A stretch of 64,000 nt of DNA, taken from NCBI RefSeq assembly GCF_039729145.1, contig NZ_CP155793.1, positions 2,232,001 through 2,296,000 on the forward strand. Direction: 5' to 3'. The notes below the pieces were generated by a model that saw nothing but the letters and a program-made list of their open reading frames with translations, made no database searches and was not told the origin of the DNA. Origin of the DNA: Microbacterium sp. SY138 (lineage in GTDB: Bacteria; Actinomycetota; Actinomycetes; Actinomycetales; Microbacteriaceae). Shown piece by piece: positions 8,140 to 15,904 of the stretch (position 1 is its first letter; every line of letters begins with the position of its first letter). A program made the translations under genes and the position numbers.

Positions 8140-9780
8140 TCAGATTGCTCTTTCGCCGTCTTGCTGGCGGCCTTCTTCCTCCGTCCGCCCGTCCTCGTCC
8201 TCCGGTCGGGTGCGCACCGTGGTCGATCCGAGGGACACGGTGGCGAGCAGGCCGAGGGCGAGGAACCCTGCCGCTGTCCAGGCGGCGTAGCGGGTCCCTT
8301 CGGAGAAGGCGGCCTTGGCATCATCGGCCACATCAGCGGTCGCGGCATTCGATTCCAGCCCGCTGATCGCCGCCCCTGCGCTGTCGACCACGGCCGACAC
8401 GATCTGGTCGCGCTGGGCGGCGGGGACACCGCGCTCGTCGAGCGAAGACGCGAGGATCCCGGCGGTGCTGGTGAAGAGAACAGTGCCAAGAACAGCGACG
8501 CCGAGGGCGGCGCCGATCTGCCGAGACGTGGACTGCGTGCCCGAGGCCGCCCCGCTGTCCGCGACCGGCACCTCGGCGAGCACGACCCCGGTCAGCTGCG
8601 CCGTGGCGAGGCCGACACCGAGTCCGTAGACGAAGAGGAACGGGATGAGCGGTCCCCAGGACGCGTCAGGGCCGATGACGAAGCCGACTCCCGCGACACC
8701 GATGATCTCGGCGATGAGGCCGGCACGCACCACCCAGACCGGGGCGACCTTTCCGCTCGAGGCGCCGGCGACACCGCTGGCGAGGAACGATCCGCCCGCC
8801 AGCGCGAGCAGGAGCAGCCCTGTCTGCACGGCTTCGAAACCGAGCACGAACTGCAGCCAGAGCGGAAGCGCGAGGATGATGCCGAACTCCCCCAACGACA
8901 CCACCGCTGCGGCGATGTTCCCGTTGCGGAACGAGGAGATTGAGAACAGCCGCAGCGCCAGCAGCGTCGACTTCCCCACCCGTTCGCGGTGCCGTCCCCA
9001 CAGGATGAACGCGATGACGGCGAGGACGGCGACGGCGAAGAACAGCGGGATCGGCGACAGCTCCCACGGCCAGGCCCAGTCACCGATCTGCGGCCGCGTG
9101 TCGACGAGCCACCAGCCGTAGGTCCGTCCCTCGATCAGGCCGAACACGAGGCTTCCCATCGCCGCTATCGACAGCAATGCTCCGATGATGTCGACGCGGG
9201 AGACGCGGTCGCTGCGCGATTCCGCGACGGTCAGGAGCACGCCGATCACGATGATGACGCCGAGGGGGATGTTGATGCCGAAAGCCCAGCGCCACGAGTA
9301 GGCGGTCGTGAGCCACCCGCCGAGGAGCGGACCGACGGCCGCCATGCCGCCGATCGTGGAACCCCATACGGCGAACGCGATTCCGCGCTCCCTGCCTCGG
9401 AAGGTCGCGTTGATGATCGAGAGGGTGGTGGGGAGGATCATCGCACCGCCGACGCCCTGCGCCAGTCGGGCCAGGATGAGCATGCCGCCGTCCGGCGACA
9501 GGGCGGCGAACACCGACGAGGCTCCGAAGACGACGACGCCGATGATCATCACCCGGCGTCGACCGAAACGGTCGGCGAGGCTGCCGAAGACGAGCAGCAG
9601 CGACGCGAAGACGAGCGTGTACGACTCCTGCACCCACTGGACCTCGGTCGAGGTGATGCCGAGGTCCTCCACGATCGCGGGGATCGCCACGTTGACGATC
9701 GTCGAATCGACGATGATCAGCGAGACCGCGATGCTGATGAAGACGAGCCCGAGCCAACGCCAGCGCACGTATCTTTCCAT
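8140..9780 (-). CDS. DHA2-type MFS drug exporter (EmrB/QacA-like)
   Basis: The 546-residue protein has the 14-helix architecture of the DHA2 family. Helix 1 carries the D-S-T-I-V-N-V-A signature, the loop after helix 2 reads GSLADRFGRRRV (motif A), and motif C is seen as GGMAAVGPLLGGWL. The C-terminal tail is rich in Glu and Arg. It is predicted to export drugs or other amphipathic compounds using the proton gradient. The ATG at 9780 gives the family N-terminus; a long in-frame extension further upstream is non-coding. The region upstream of the start has a short GCTA/TAGC inverted repeat (about 9785-9799) that could be an operator, but no adjacent regulator is seen. Confidence 0.93.
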   Translation of the reverse strand: MERYVRWRWLGLVFISIAVSLIIVDSTIVNVAIPAIVEDLGITSTEVQWVQESYTLVFASLLLVFGSLADRFGRRRVMIIGVVVFGASSVFAALSPDGGMLILARLAQGVGGAMILPTTLSIINATFRGRERGIAFAVWGSTIGGMAAVGPLLGGWLTTAYSWRWAFGINIPLGVIIVIGVLLTVAESRSDRVSRVDIIGALLSIAAMGSLVFGLIEGRTYGWWLVDTRPQIGDWAWPWELSPIPLFFAVAVLAVIAFILWGRHRERVGKSTLLALRLFSISSFRNGNIAAAVVSLGEFGIILALPLWLQFVLGFEAVQTGLLLLALAGGSFLASGVAGASSGKVAPVWVVRAGLIAEIIGVAGVGFVIGPDASWGPLIPFLFVYGLGVGLATAQLTGVVLAEVPVADSGAASGTQSTSRQIGAALGVAVLGTVLFTSTAGILASSLDERGVPAAQRDQIVSAVVDSAGAAISGLESNAATADVADDAKAAFSEGTRYAAWTAAGFLALGLLATVSLGSTTVRTRPEDEDGRTEEEGRQQDGERAI

Positions 9781-9852
9781 GATCGCTAGCCTAGTTAGCG
9801 AAATTCGATCGCGGTAGGCGGTATCCCAGCGGGACGACGATAGGCTCGATAC

Positions 9853-10026
9853 GTGCCCCTCCTCTCGATCGCCGGTTCGACGCGTGCCCCGCACCGTCTC
9901 CGTTCGGCGACCCCGATGAGGGAATGGATGCGGGTCATCCTGCACCCGGGCACGAACGGGTGGACCAGTGTCTGGGGCACCCTCTCGCACGGCGAGATCG
10001 CCGGCTGCCCGCCGCCACGGAACTAG
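9853..10026 (+). CDS. possible 57-residue small ORF upstream of nhaA
   Basis: A GTG at 9853, eight bases after an AGG, opens a frame of 57 codons with G/C-rich third positions that ends in TAG at 10024-10026. The middle reads MREWMRVILHPGTNGWTSV. I recognise no family. The stop sits exactly at the foot of a hairpin (10025-10053), and nhaA starts 67 bases later, so the frame could be a leader peptide, a small protein, or chance. It occupies most of the 313-base gap between the MFS gene and nhaA, which otherwise holds no gene. Confidence 0.3.
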   Translation: MPLLSIAGSTRAPHRLRSATPMREWMRVILHPGTNGWTSVWGTLSHGEIAGCPPPRN

Positions 10027-10053
10027 ACCACGCCTCGAACGGGGCGGTGGTCT
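10025..10053 (+). terminator. terminator-like hairpin in the nhaA leader
   Basis: AGACCAC at 10025-10031 pairs perfectly with GTGGTCT at 10047-10053, with further GC pairing inside, and is followed by TCT. It looks like a weak intrinsic terminator, 40 bases before the nhaA start codon. It may end the upstream small frame or act as an attenuator for nhaA. Confidence 0.5.
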
Positions 10054-10093
10054 TCTGCGCCATTCACCCCTTCTCTCGCGTGAGGTCTTTTCC

Positions 10094-11386
10094 GTGTCCC
10101 CGAATTCTTCCCCTGCCCGTTTCTCCCTCGCCCCGCATGCGCTGTGGAACGGCATCCGCTCCAACGCCCGCAGCGACGTCCTCGGCGGGTCGCTCCTGCT
10201 CGCGGCGACGTTCGCCGCGCTCGTCCTCGCCAACAGTCCCGACGCCCCCTGGTACGAGTCAGTGCGCGACTTCACGTTCGGCATCCCGGAACTGCATCTC
10301 GAACTCAGCGTCGGCGCCTGGGCGTCCGACGGCCTGCTGGCGATCTTCTTCTTCGTCGTCGGTCTCGAGCTGAAGGAGGAGTTCGTCGCCGGACGTCTGC
10401 GCGATCCACGTCGAGCCGCCCTGCCGATCGCGGCCGCGATCGGCGGCGTGGTGGTTCCCGCTCTCATCTTCGTCGTGATCAACGCCGCCGGCGGTTCGGA
10501 TGCCCTGCGCGGCTGGGCGATCCCCACGGCCACGGACATCGCGTTCGCCGTGGCCGTGATCGCCGTGGTCGGCAAGTTCCTGCCTCCCGCCCTTCGGGTG
10601 TTCCTGCTCACGCTGGCGATCATCGACGACCTCATCGCGATCACCATCATCGCGACGTTCTACACCGACACCATCAGCTTTCCGTGGCTGATCCTGGCGC
10701 TGCTGCCGCTGGCGGGATTCGCCGCCCTGGTGGCGAAGGGGGTGCGGGCGTGGTGGATCCTGCTCCCCCTCGCCATCGCCGTCTGGGTGTGCATCCACGC
10801 ATCCGGTGTGCACGCGACCGTCGCCGGCGTTCTTCTCGGCTTCGTCGTGCCCGTCACGGCGACGGAGCGCGCCCGCGTGCGGGTCGGCACGGACGATGCC
10901 GGCCGACCGGTCTACGACGGCATGGCCGCACACTTCGCCGACCGTTGGAGCATCGTGGCCACGCTGTTCGCGGTCCCGGTCTTCGCCTTCTTCGCCGCGG
11001 GGGTCACCGTCGGCGGGTGGGCAGGCCTCACGTCGGCGTTCACCGACCCGATCACCATCGGAATCGTCGTCGGCCTGGTGATCGGGAAGCCGATCGGCAT
11101 CCTCGCCACGACCTTCCTGCTGAGTCGCTTCCCTGCGCTGCGCCTGGACGAGTCGCTGCGCTGGCCAGACCTGACCGGAATGGCGTTCCTCGCCGGCATC
11201 GGGTTCACGGTGTCCCTCCTGGTGGGCGAACTCGCCTACGGATCGAGCTCGGTTGCAGACGAACACGTGAAGATCGGGGTACTGGTCGGATCGTTCGTCG
11301 CCGCCCTCCTCGGCGGGATCATCCTGGCGCGCAGCAATGCACGGGGGCGTCGTGAGTCTCACGACGCCGGTGCGGGCGTACTCTGA
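10094..11386 (+). CDS. nhaA: Na+/H+ antiporter NhaA
   Basis: This 430-residue integral membrane antiporter exchanges sodium or lithium for protons and supports pH and salt homeostasis. The family signatures are present: FFFVVGLELKEEFVAG after helix 2, IPTATDIAFAVAVIAVVG with the ion-binding aspartate, and LAIIDDLIAITIIA with the second essential aspartate. Helices 10-12 carry GKPIGI and GIGFTVSLLVGELA. The GTG at 10094 is preceded by GTGAGG at suitable spacing. Its 3' end contains a long perfect palindrome that may serve the next operon. Confidence 0.95.
   Translation: MSPNSSPARFSLAPHALWNGIRSNARSDVLGGSLLLAATFAALVLANSPDAPWYESVRDFTFGIPELHLELSVGAWASDGLLAIFFFVVGLELKEEFVAGRLRDPRRAALPIAAAIGGVVVPALIFVVINAAGGSDALRGWAIPTATDIAFAVAVIAVVGKFLPPALRVFLLTLAIIDDLIAITIIATFYTDTISFPWLILALLPLAGFAALVAKGVRAWWILLPLAIAVWVCIHASGVHATVAGVLLGFVVPVTATERARVRVGTDDAGRPVYDGMAAHFADRWSIVATLFAVPVFAFFAAGVTVGGWAGLTSAFTDPITIGIVVGLVIGKPIGILATTFLLSRFPALRLDESLRWPDLTGMAFLAGIGFTVSLLVGELAYGSSSVADEHVKIGVLVGSFVAALLGGIILARSNARGRRESHDAGAGVL
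11346..11368. repeat. 23-bp perfect palindrome in the 3' end of nhaA
   Basis: GGCGTCGTGAG at 11346-11356 is repeated inverted as CTCACGACGCC at 11358-11368 around a single T. It lies inside the last codons of nhaA, 57 bases upstream of the response-regulator start at 11425. Eleven perfect pairs with a one-base centre suit a dimeric repressor site better than an RNA terminator (no loop, no T-run). Confidence 0.75.
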
Positions 11387-11424
11387 TCACCAAGATCACG
11401 GACGACTCCCCGAGGACGGCCGCC

Positions 11425-12102
11425 ATGAACCAGACCGATGCGCCGCGCGGAAAGCTCCTCTATGTGGAGGACGACGCGGAGATCGCCGCCTTGACGGTGG
11501 AGGTGCTGGGCGACGTGTACGACGTGGATCATGCTCCGGACGGCGAGAGCGCCCTGCGACTCGCACTGAGTCGGCGTTACGACGCGATGGTGGTCGACCG
11601 GAGGCTCCCGGGCATGGACGGCGTGGCCTTCGTGCATGCGGTGCGCACAGCACACATCACGACGCCCGTCCTGATGCTGACGGCCCTCGGTACCGTTGAT
11701 GATCGCGTGACAGGTCTCGACGGCGGAGCGAACGACTACCTGGTGAAGCCGTTCGACTACGACGAACTGCTGGCGCGCCTTCGCGCGCTGCGGAGAGCGT
11801 TCCGCGCGCAGGGCGCGCGCAGGCCTCTGGGCGAGTGGGTCTTCGCCCCTGATGCCCAGGCGGTCTACGACCCGACGGGGTATCGCGTGGCATTGACGGC
11901 GACCGAGAGCGCCCTGCTGGAGCTGCTCACGGCCAGCCCTGAGCATGTGTTCACCCGGGAGGAGATCCTGCACGCGGTGTTCCACGAGGGGGACACGACG
12001 AGTTCTGTCGACACCTATGTGCACTATGTGCGACGCAAGACGAGCGCAGAGATGATCGAGACCGTGCGCGCACGGGGGTACCGGGCGGGGGCGCCCTCAT
12101 GA
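11425..12102 (+). CDS. OmpR-type response regulator
   Basis: The 225-residue protein has a receiver domain (about 9-122) and a winged-helix DNA-binding domain (about 135-222). The acidic pair is VEDDAE, the phospho-acceptor aspartate lies in MVVDRRLPGMDG, and the switch lysine in YLVKPFDYDEL. The effector domain shows TATESALLELL and VDTYVHYVRRK typical of OmpR/PhoB. Its stop overlaps the start of the histidine kinase gene by four bases (ATGA), so the two are translationally coupled. Targets are not known; neighbours are nhaA and, convergently, the apbE operon. Confidence 0.95.
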   Translation: MNQTDAPRGKLLYVEDDAEIAALTVEVLGDVYDVDHAPDGESALRLALSRRYDAMVVDRRLPGMDGVAFVHAVRTAHITTPVLMLTALGTVDDRVTGLDGGANDYLVKPFDYDELLARLRALRRAFRAQGARRPLGEWVFAPDAQAVYDPTGYRVALTATESALLELLTASPEHVFTREEILHAVFHEGDTTSSVDTYVHYVRRKTSAEMIETVRARGYRAGAPS

Positions 12103-13076
12103 GCGACGACGCGGCGCGGGTGCGCCGAGCGGCATTGTCGATCGGGCTGTGGGTGGGCGTCGCGTCGGGTGTGATCGTTGCGATGGGCATCGGGATCCTG
12201 ATCACCGTGATCCTCTCCACCTCCCGCCGGGAAGGGGAGGAACACGGCGGTGGATGGTTCGGCGGCCCCGTCGGTGCACGCGACGACTTCATCGTCGACA
12301 TCGACGTGGTCGTGCCCGTGGTGATCGTGTTGGGCGTCATCGGCGTCGTGCTGCTGGGGATCGTGGCCGCCGTCGCCGCCCGACGGTCGGTTCGCCCGCT
12401 GGGTGAGGCACTGCGCCGACAGCGCAACTTCGTGGCCGATGCCAGCCATGAGCTGCGCACGCCCCTGACGACGGTGACGAGTCGCATCCAAGTGCTTCAG
12501 CGACGCCTCGACCGGGGTGAGGACATCGGCCCCGGCCTGGTCGAGCTCCGTCGAGATGCAGACTCCATGGGAGATGTGCTGAACGACCTGTTGATAGCGG
12601 CCGAGGGGGCGTCCCATGACGACGGAGAGGCCGAAGTGGCGAGTGCAGCGTCCACGGCGGTCGCCGCGATCTCGACGATCGCGGACGAGCACGAGGTGGC
12701 TCTCACGGTGACCGTCGTCGACGACGGGGCCGTCGCTCGGATCCCCACGGTGACACTGGTCCGCGTCCTCGTCGCTCTGCTCGACAACGCGGTACAGCAC
12801 TCTCCTGCCGGCGGCGCAGTCACCATCCGCATCGGCACGGACGCGCGTGACGTCACCGTTCGTGTGACCGATGAGGGACCGGGCATCGCCGGGATCCCCT
12901 CGGATCAGATCTTCGAGCGCTTCGCCCGCCCGCCCGAGAGCGGGCGCCTGCGCGGCTTCGGCCTCGGACTCTCGCTCGTGCGCGATGTCGCGCGCCGGGC
13001 CGGCGGTTCCATCGAGGTCGAGAGTTCGACCGCTCGCGGCACGACCTTCCTCCTCACACTTCCCGCGTCCCGCTGA
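12099..13076 (+). CDS. sensor histidine kinase
   Basis: The 325-residue kinase has two membrane helices (about residues 11-36 and 67-92) separated by a short extracytoplasmic loop of about 30 residues containing HGGGWFGG and several acidic residues. The phospho-acceptor motif is FVADASHELRTPLTTV. ATPase boxes follow: N box LLDNAVQHS, G1 VTDEGPGIAG, and G2 GFGLGLSL. The tiny loop suggests sensing within the membrane or through small ions rather than a folded ligand domain. The last 23 bases overlap the 3' end of the convergent apbE gene. Confidence 0.94.
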   Translation: MSDDAARVRRAALSIGLWVGVASGVIVAMGIGILITVILSTSRREGEEHGGGWFGGPVGARDDFIVDIDVVVPVVIVLGVIGVVLLGIVAAVAARRSVRPLGEALRRQRNFVADASHELRTPLTTVTSRIQVLQRRLDRGEDIGPGLVELRRDADSMGDVLNDLLIAAEGASHDDGEAEVASAASTAVAAISTIADEHEVALTVTVVDDGAVARIPTVTLVRVLVALLDNAVQHSPAGGAVTIRIGTDARDVTVRVTDEGPGIAGIPSDQIFERFARPPESGRLRGFGLGLSLVRDVARRAGGSIEVESSTARGTTFLLTLPASR

Positions 13077-13866
13077 CCGCGCACACGTCGATCATCGTCG
13101 AACCGAGCCAGCGCGTGACAACCCCCTCGTGGTCCACCACGATGCCGGTGCGCGAGGCGGAAGCCTCGATCCAGGAGCGATCAAGAGCTCCTGCCACGAC
13201 GGCTGCGGTCGCCCAGACGTCCGCCTGCGCGAGGCCGTCAGAGACGACGGTCGCGGACGCCACGGCGGTCGCCGGCGCGCCCGTTCGCGGATCGAGGATG
13301 TGGTGGCCGCGCTCGGCAGTGCCCGATGTGGCGACAGCACCGTTGGCGATATCGAGCGTGGCGAGCACCCGGCCGCAGTCGTGCGGATCAGCGATCCCCA
13401 CGTGCCACCGCCGATCCGATCCGTCCGCCGTGAACAGCTGCAGGTCTCCGCCCGCGTTGATCCCGACCGCGACCGCCGAGGTCAGCAGCGGTGCGAGGTG
13501 GCGACGGCTCGCCTCCTCGACCGCCCACCCCTTGACCCAGCCGGTGGGATCGAACCACCCTTCCCGATACCCAGAGAACAGCCCACCGGTCGCGTGCGCT
13601 GCGCGTTCGCACGCAGCAGACGCGAACGCCACCCGCGGGTCGGCGTCAGCCAGAGACAGCTCTCCTCGGCGGATGCGGTTGATGTCGGAGTCCGGTCGAT
13701 AGGTCGAGAAGATGCCGTCCACGTCGTGCAGCTCATCGAAGCACGCTCTGATCGCCCCCTCGGTCGCCACAGCATCCTGATCTCCCGCGGAGATCAGGTG
13801 GATGCTCATCGGGATGCCCATGATCTTCTCGACCCAGACCCGCGTGCTCTCCGGTGCGCCACGCAT
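13054..13866 (-). CDS. apbE: FAD:protein FMN transferase (ApbE)
   Basis: This 270-residue enzyme transfers the FMN part of FAD to a threonine of an extracytoplasmic FMN_bind protein. Family hallmarks are FDPTGWVKGWAVEEA, the flavin-binding INAGGDL and the late ATSGTAERGHHILDPRTG. It has no obvious signal peptide; some actinobacterial ApbE proteins likewise act before export of the substrate. Its start overlaps the stop of the FMN_bind gene by one base (TGATG), so it belongs to the same operon as its probable substrate and a ferric-reductase-like protein. Confidence 0.94.
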   Translation of the reverse strand: MRGAPESTRVWVEKIMGIPMSIHLISAGDQDAVATEGAIRACFDELHDVDGIFSTYRPDSDINRIRRGELSLADADPRVAFASAACERAAHATGGLFSGYREGWFDPTGWVKGWAVEEASRRHLAPLLTSAVAVGINAGGDLQLFTADGSDRRWHVGIADPHDCGRVLATLDIANGAVATSGTAERGHHILDPRTGAPATAVASATVVSDGLAQADVWATAAVVAGALDRSWIEASASRTGIVVDHEGVVTRWLGSTMIDVCAVSGTREV

Positions 13867-14330
13867 CAGCTGTGCGCCTGATCGATCGCGCTCTGCAGCG
13901 ACGAGAGGTAGCCGTCGCTGGTATACGTGGCTCCCGACACCATCTGGATCTGCGCGCTCTGCGACTGCAGAGTCTCCGAAACCAGCCGAGGAATCGCGGT
14001 GCCGTTGATCTGACGGTCCCGGCCGTTGCCGTCGGGATAATCGATGGCCTGCGCGTCGCTGATCTGTCCGCCGGAAACCGTGATCCTGACTTGCACCGGT
14101 CCGTACCGGGTCTGCGACGACGCGCCGGTGTAGGTCCCGTCGGCGAGACCGGTACCCGCCGACGCTCCGGAGTCCGACGCTCCGGAGTTCGACGTCCCGG
14201 AGCTGCCGACGGCGCCTGTGGTCGGAGGAGTCGCGTCGTGCGGCATGACCGCATCGAGCGACGTGCGATAGCTGAACAGCAGCACGAGCCCGCTAATCGT
14301 CGCGAGCACGGCATACAGGATCTTCTTCAT
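13866..14330 (-). CDS. membrane-anchored FMN-binding-domain protein, likely flavinylated
   Basis: The 154-residue protein has an N-terminal membrane helix (about 5-22), a flexible Ser/Gly/Ala/Thr linker with short repeats of GASDS (about 40-60), then an FMN_bind domain. The motif MVSGATYTSDGY (about 130-141) is the ApbE recognition site, with Thr135 the likely FMN attachment residue. An excellent ribosome site, GGGAGGT, precedes the ATG at 14330. It sits between a haem/FAD membrane reductase and apbE, and probably shuttles electrons outside the membrane. The linker would let the flavin domain move between partners; this role is inferred. Confidence 0.9.
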   Translation of the reverse strand: MKKILYAVLATISGLVLLFSYRTSLDAVMPHDATPPTTGAVGSSGTSNSGASDSGASAGTGLADGTYTGASSQTRYGPVQVRITVSGGQISDAQAIDYPDGNGRDRQINGTAIPRLVSETLQSQSAQIQMVSGATYTSDGYLSSLQSAIDQAHS

Positions 14331-14344
14331 GGCTACCTCCCTGG

Positions 14345-15766
14345 TCAGACGGTGAACGATTCGGAGTGGATGCGGTGCGGAGGGAACCCGGCGCTCTCGA
14401 GGTCGCGCGTGAGCCCTTTCATCCAGGTCTCGGTTCCGCAGACGAAGACGTCGTAGGCCTCGGGGTCGGAAACGAGGTGGCGGAGCAGGTCGGGACCGTT
14501 CCAAGCACTGTGGCTGGCCGCGATCCAGCTCGACGGGCCGGAAGACCGGGGACCGATGAAGGGCAGGTACCGCACTCCTCGACGCGAGACGAGGTCGGCG
14601 ATCGCGTCCTGCCGGAGTGCATCTTCGGCGACGGAGTCACGAGTGAGGAGGGTCGCCTCCCCCGGCGCGTAATCCTCGGCTTCCAACAGGGAGAGAAGAG
14701 GGGCCACCCCGGCACCTGCACCGATCATGAGCAGCTTCGTCCCGGTACGACGCTCCCCCGTCATCCCCCCGTACGGTCCTTCGACGATGACGCGCGTGCC
14801 CGGTGTGAGCGATGCCAGACGGCGCGTACCGTCCCCCACCACTCGGGCCGTCAGCGTGAGCTCGCTCCCTGGCGCAGCGGAGAGCGAGAACGGGTGACCA
14901 CGCGTCCACCCCTGCCCGTCGAGAAAGCGCCATACGAAGAACTGTCCGGCACGGGCACCCAGGGTCGAGAGATCACGCCCGACGACGCGGATGGTCACTC
15001 CCCGCGCACCGTCGGGTTCGACGCTCGCCACGCGCAGGGCACGCCGCGAGGAGCGCAGCACGGGCATACCGAATCGGAACACGAGGATCGACGCCGCCGC
15101 GAGCGCCCAGATCGTCCACCAGTACGCGGTCGCGAGCGGCGACGAGAGGAAGTCCGCGCCCGTCCACAGCTGGTGCGGGAGGGCCAGGCCCACGCCGAGG
15201 TACGCGTAGAGATGCAGGAGATGCCAGGACTCGTAGCGCAGGCGCCGGCGCGCGCGTCGGATCGAGGTGACCACCACGAGCAGGATCAGCAGGGTCCCCG
15301 CGGTGGCGAGGAGCATGCCCGGGTAGTCCCAGACGAATCCCCACAGTTGCACGAAGGGGTTGATGCCGGCGGTGATCGCGTAGCCCAACGCGAGCAGAGC
15401 GATATGCGCGCCCATCAGCCAGAACGACCAGAACCCGACGAAGCGATGCATACGGGTGATGCCGTCACGGCCGAATCCACGCTCGAAGAGTGGAACCCGC
15501 GCCATGAGGAGTACCTGGTACAGCAGGAGGTTGGCCGCGACGAGACCCGTCAGTCGTCCCAGCGTGGTGACGGTCTCCCCGCTGGCTCCGAGGACGGCAC
15601 CGATCCCTCCCCCGGCCACCCAGAGCGCGACGACGAGGAGACTCGTCGCCCAGATGACGATGATCGCGCCCGCCCGCCATGCCTGAGCGCGGCGGTGGGC
15701 CGAGCCCTGGTGCTCTCCGATCACCGGGGAGAGGGCACCTCGGGGTCTGTTCGTGAGAGTGGTCAT
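14345..15766 (-). CDS. ferric-reductase-like membrane flavohaem reductase
   Basis: The 473-residue protein combines an N-terminal membrane domain (about 45-240, six helices) with a C-terminal cytoplasmic ferredoxin-NADP reductase-like part. Candidate haem-ligating histidines occur in RMHRFVGFWSFWLMGAH and SWHLLHLYAYLGVGLALPHQ. The FAD-binding motif is HPFSLSAAPG and the nucleotide-binding motif is MIGAGAGVAPLLSLLE, ending with VFVCGTETWMKGLTRDL. It should move electrons from NAD(P)H through FAD and haem across the membrane, here plausibly to the flavinylated partner encoded 14 bases downstream. The ATG at 15766 was chosen over an upstream in-frame start without a ribosome site. Confidence 0.92.
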   Translation of the reverse strand: MTTLTNRPRGALSPVIGEHQGSAHRRAQAWRAGAIIVIWATSLLVVALWVAGGGIGAVLGASGETVTTLGRLTGLVAANLLLYQVLLMARVPLFERGFGRDGITRMHRFVGFWSFWLMGAHIALLALGYAITAGINPFVQLWGFVWDYPGMLLATAGTLLILLVVVTSIRRARRRLRYESWHLLHLYAYLGVGLALPHQLWTGADFLSSPLATAYWWTIWALAAASILVFRFGMPVLRSSRRALRVASVEPDGARGVTIRVVGRDLSTLGARAGQFFVWRFLDGQGWTRGHPFSLSAAPGSELTLTARVVGDGTRRLASLTPGTRVIVEGPYGGMTGERRTGTKLLMIGAGAGVAPLLSLLEAEDYAPGEATLLTRDSVAEDALRQDAIADLVSRRGVRYLPFIGPRSSGPSSWIAASHSAWNGPDLLRHLVSDPEAYDVFVCGTETWMKGLTRDLESAGFPPHRIHSESFTV

Positions 15767-15904
15767 GGGGCCATCCTGGGGGCCGGGCTCTGAGACGGTT
15801 CTAAGAATGACCTCGCCACAGTCCACTCACAGGGATTCCATGGGATCAACCCGAACCCGCCGCCCGTCGGTGGCACTCCGCACCGATTCGCGGGAAGCTG
15901 GAGC

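Noticed and set aside
9781..10650. N-terminal extension of the MFS gene over nhaA
   Set aside because: The extension has no family similarity and lies opposite conserved nhaA codons; the MFS signature starts at 9780.
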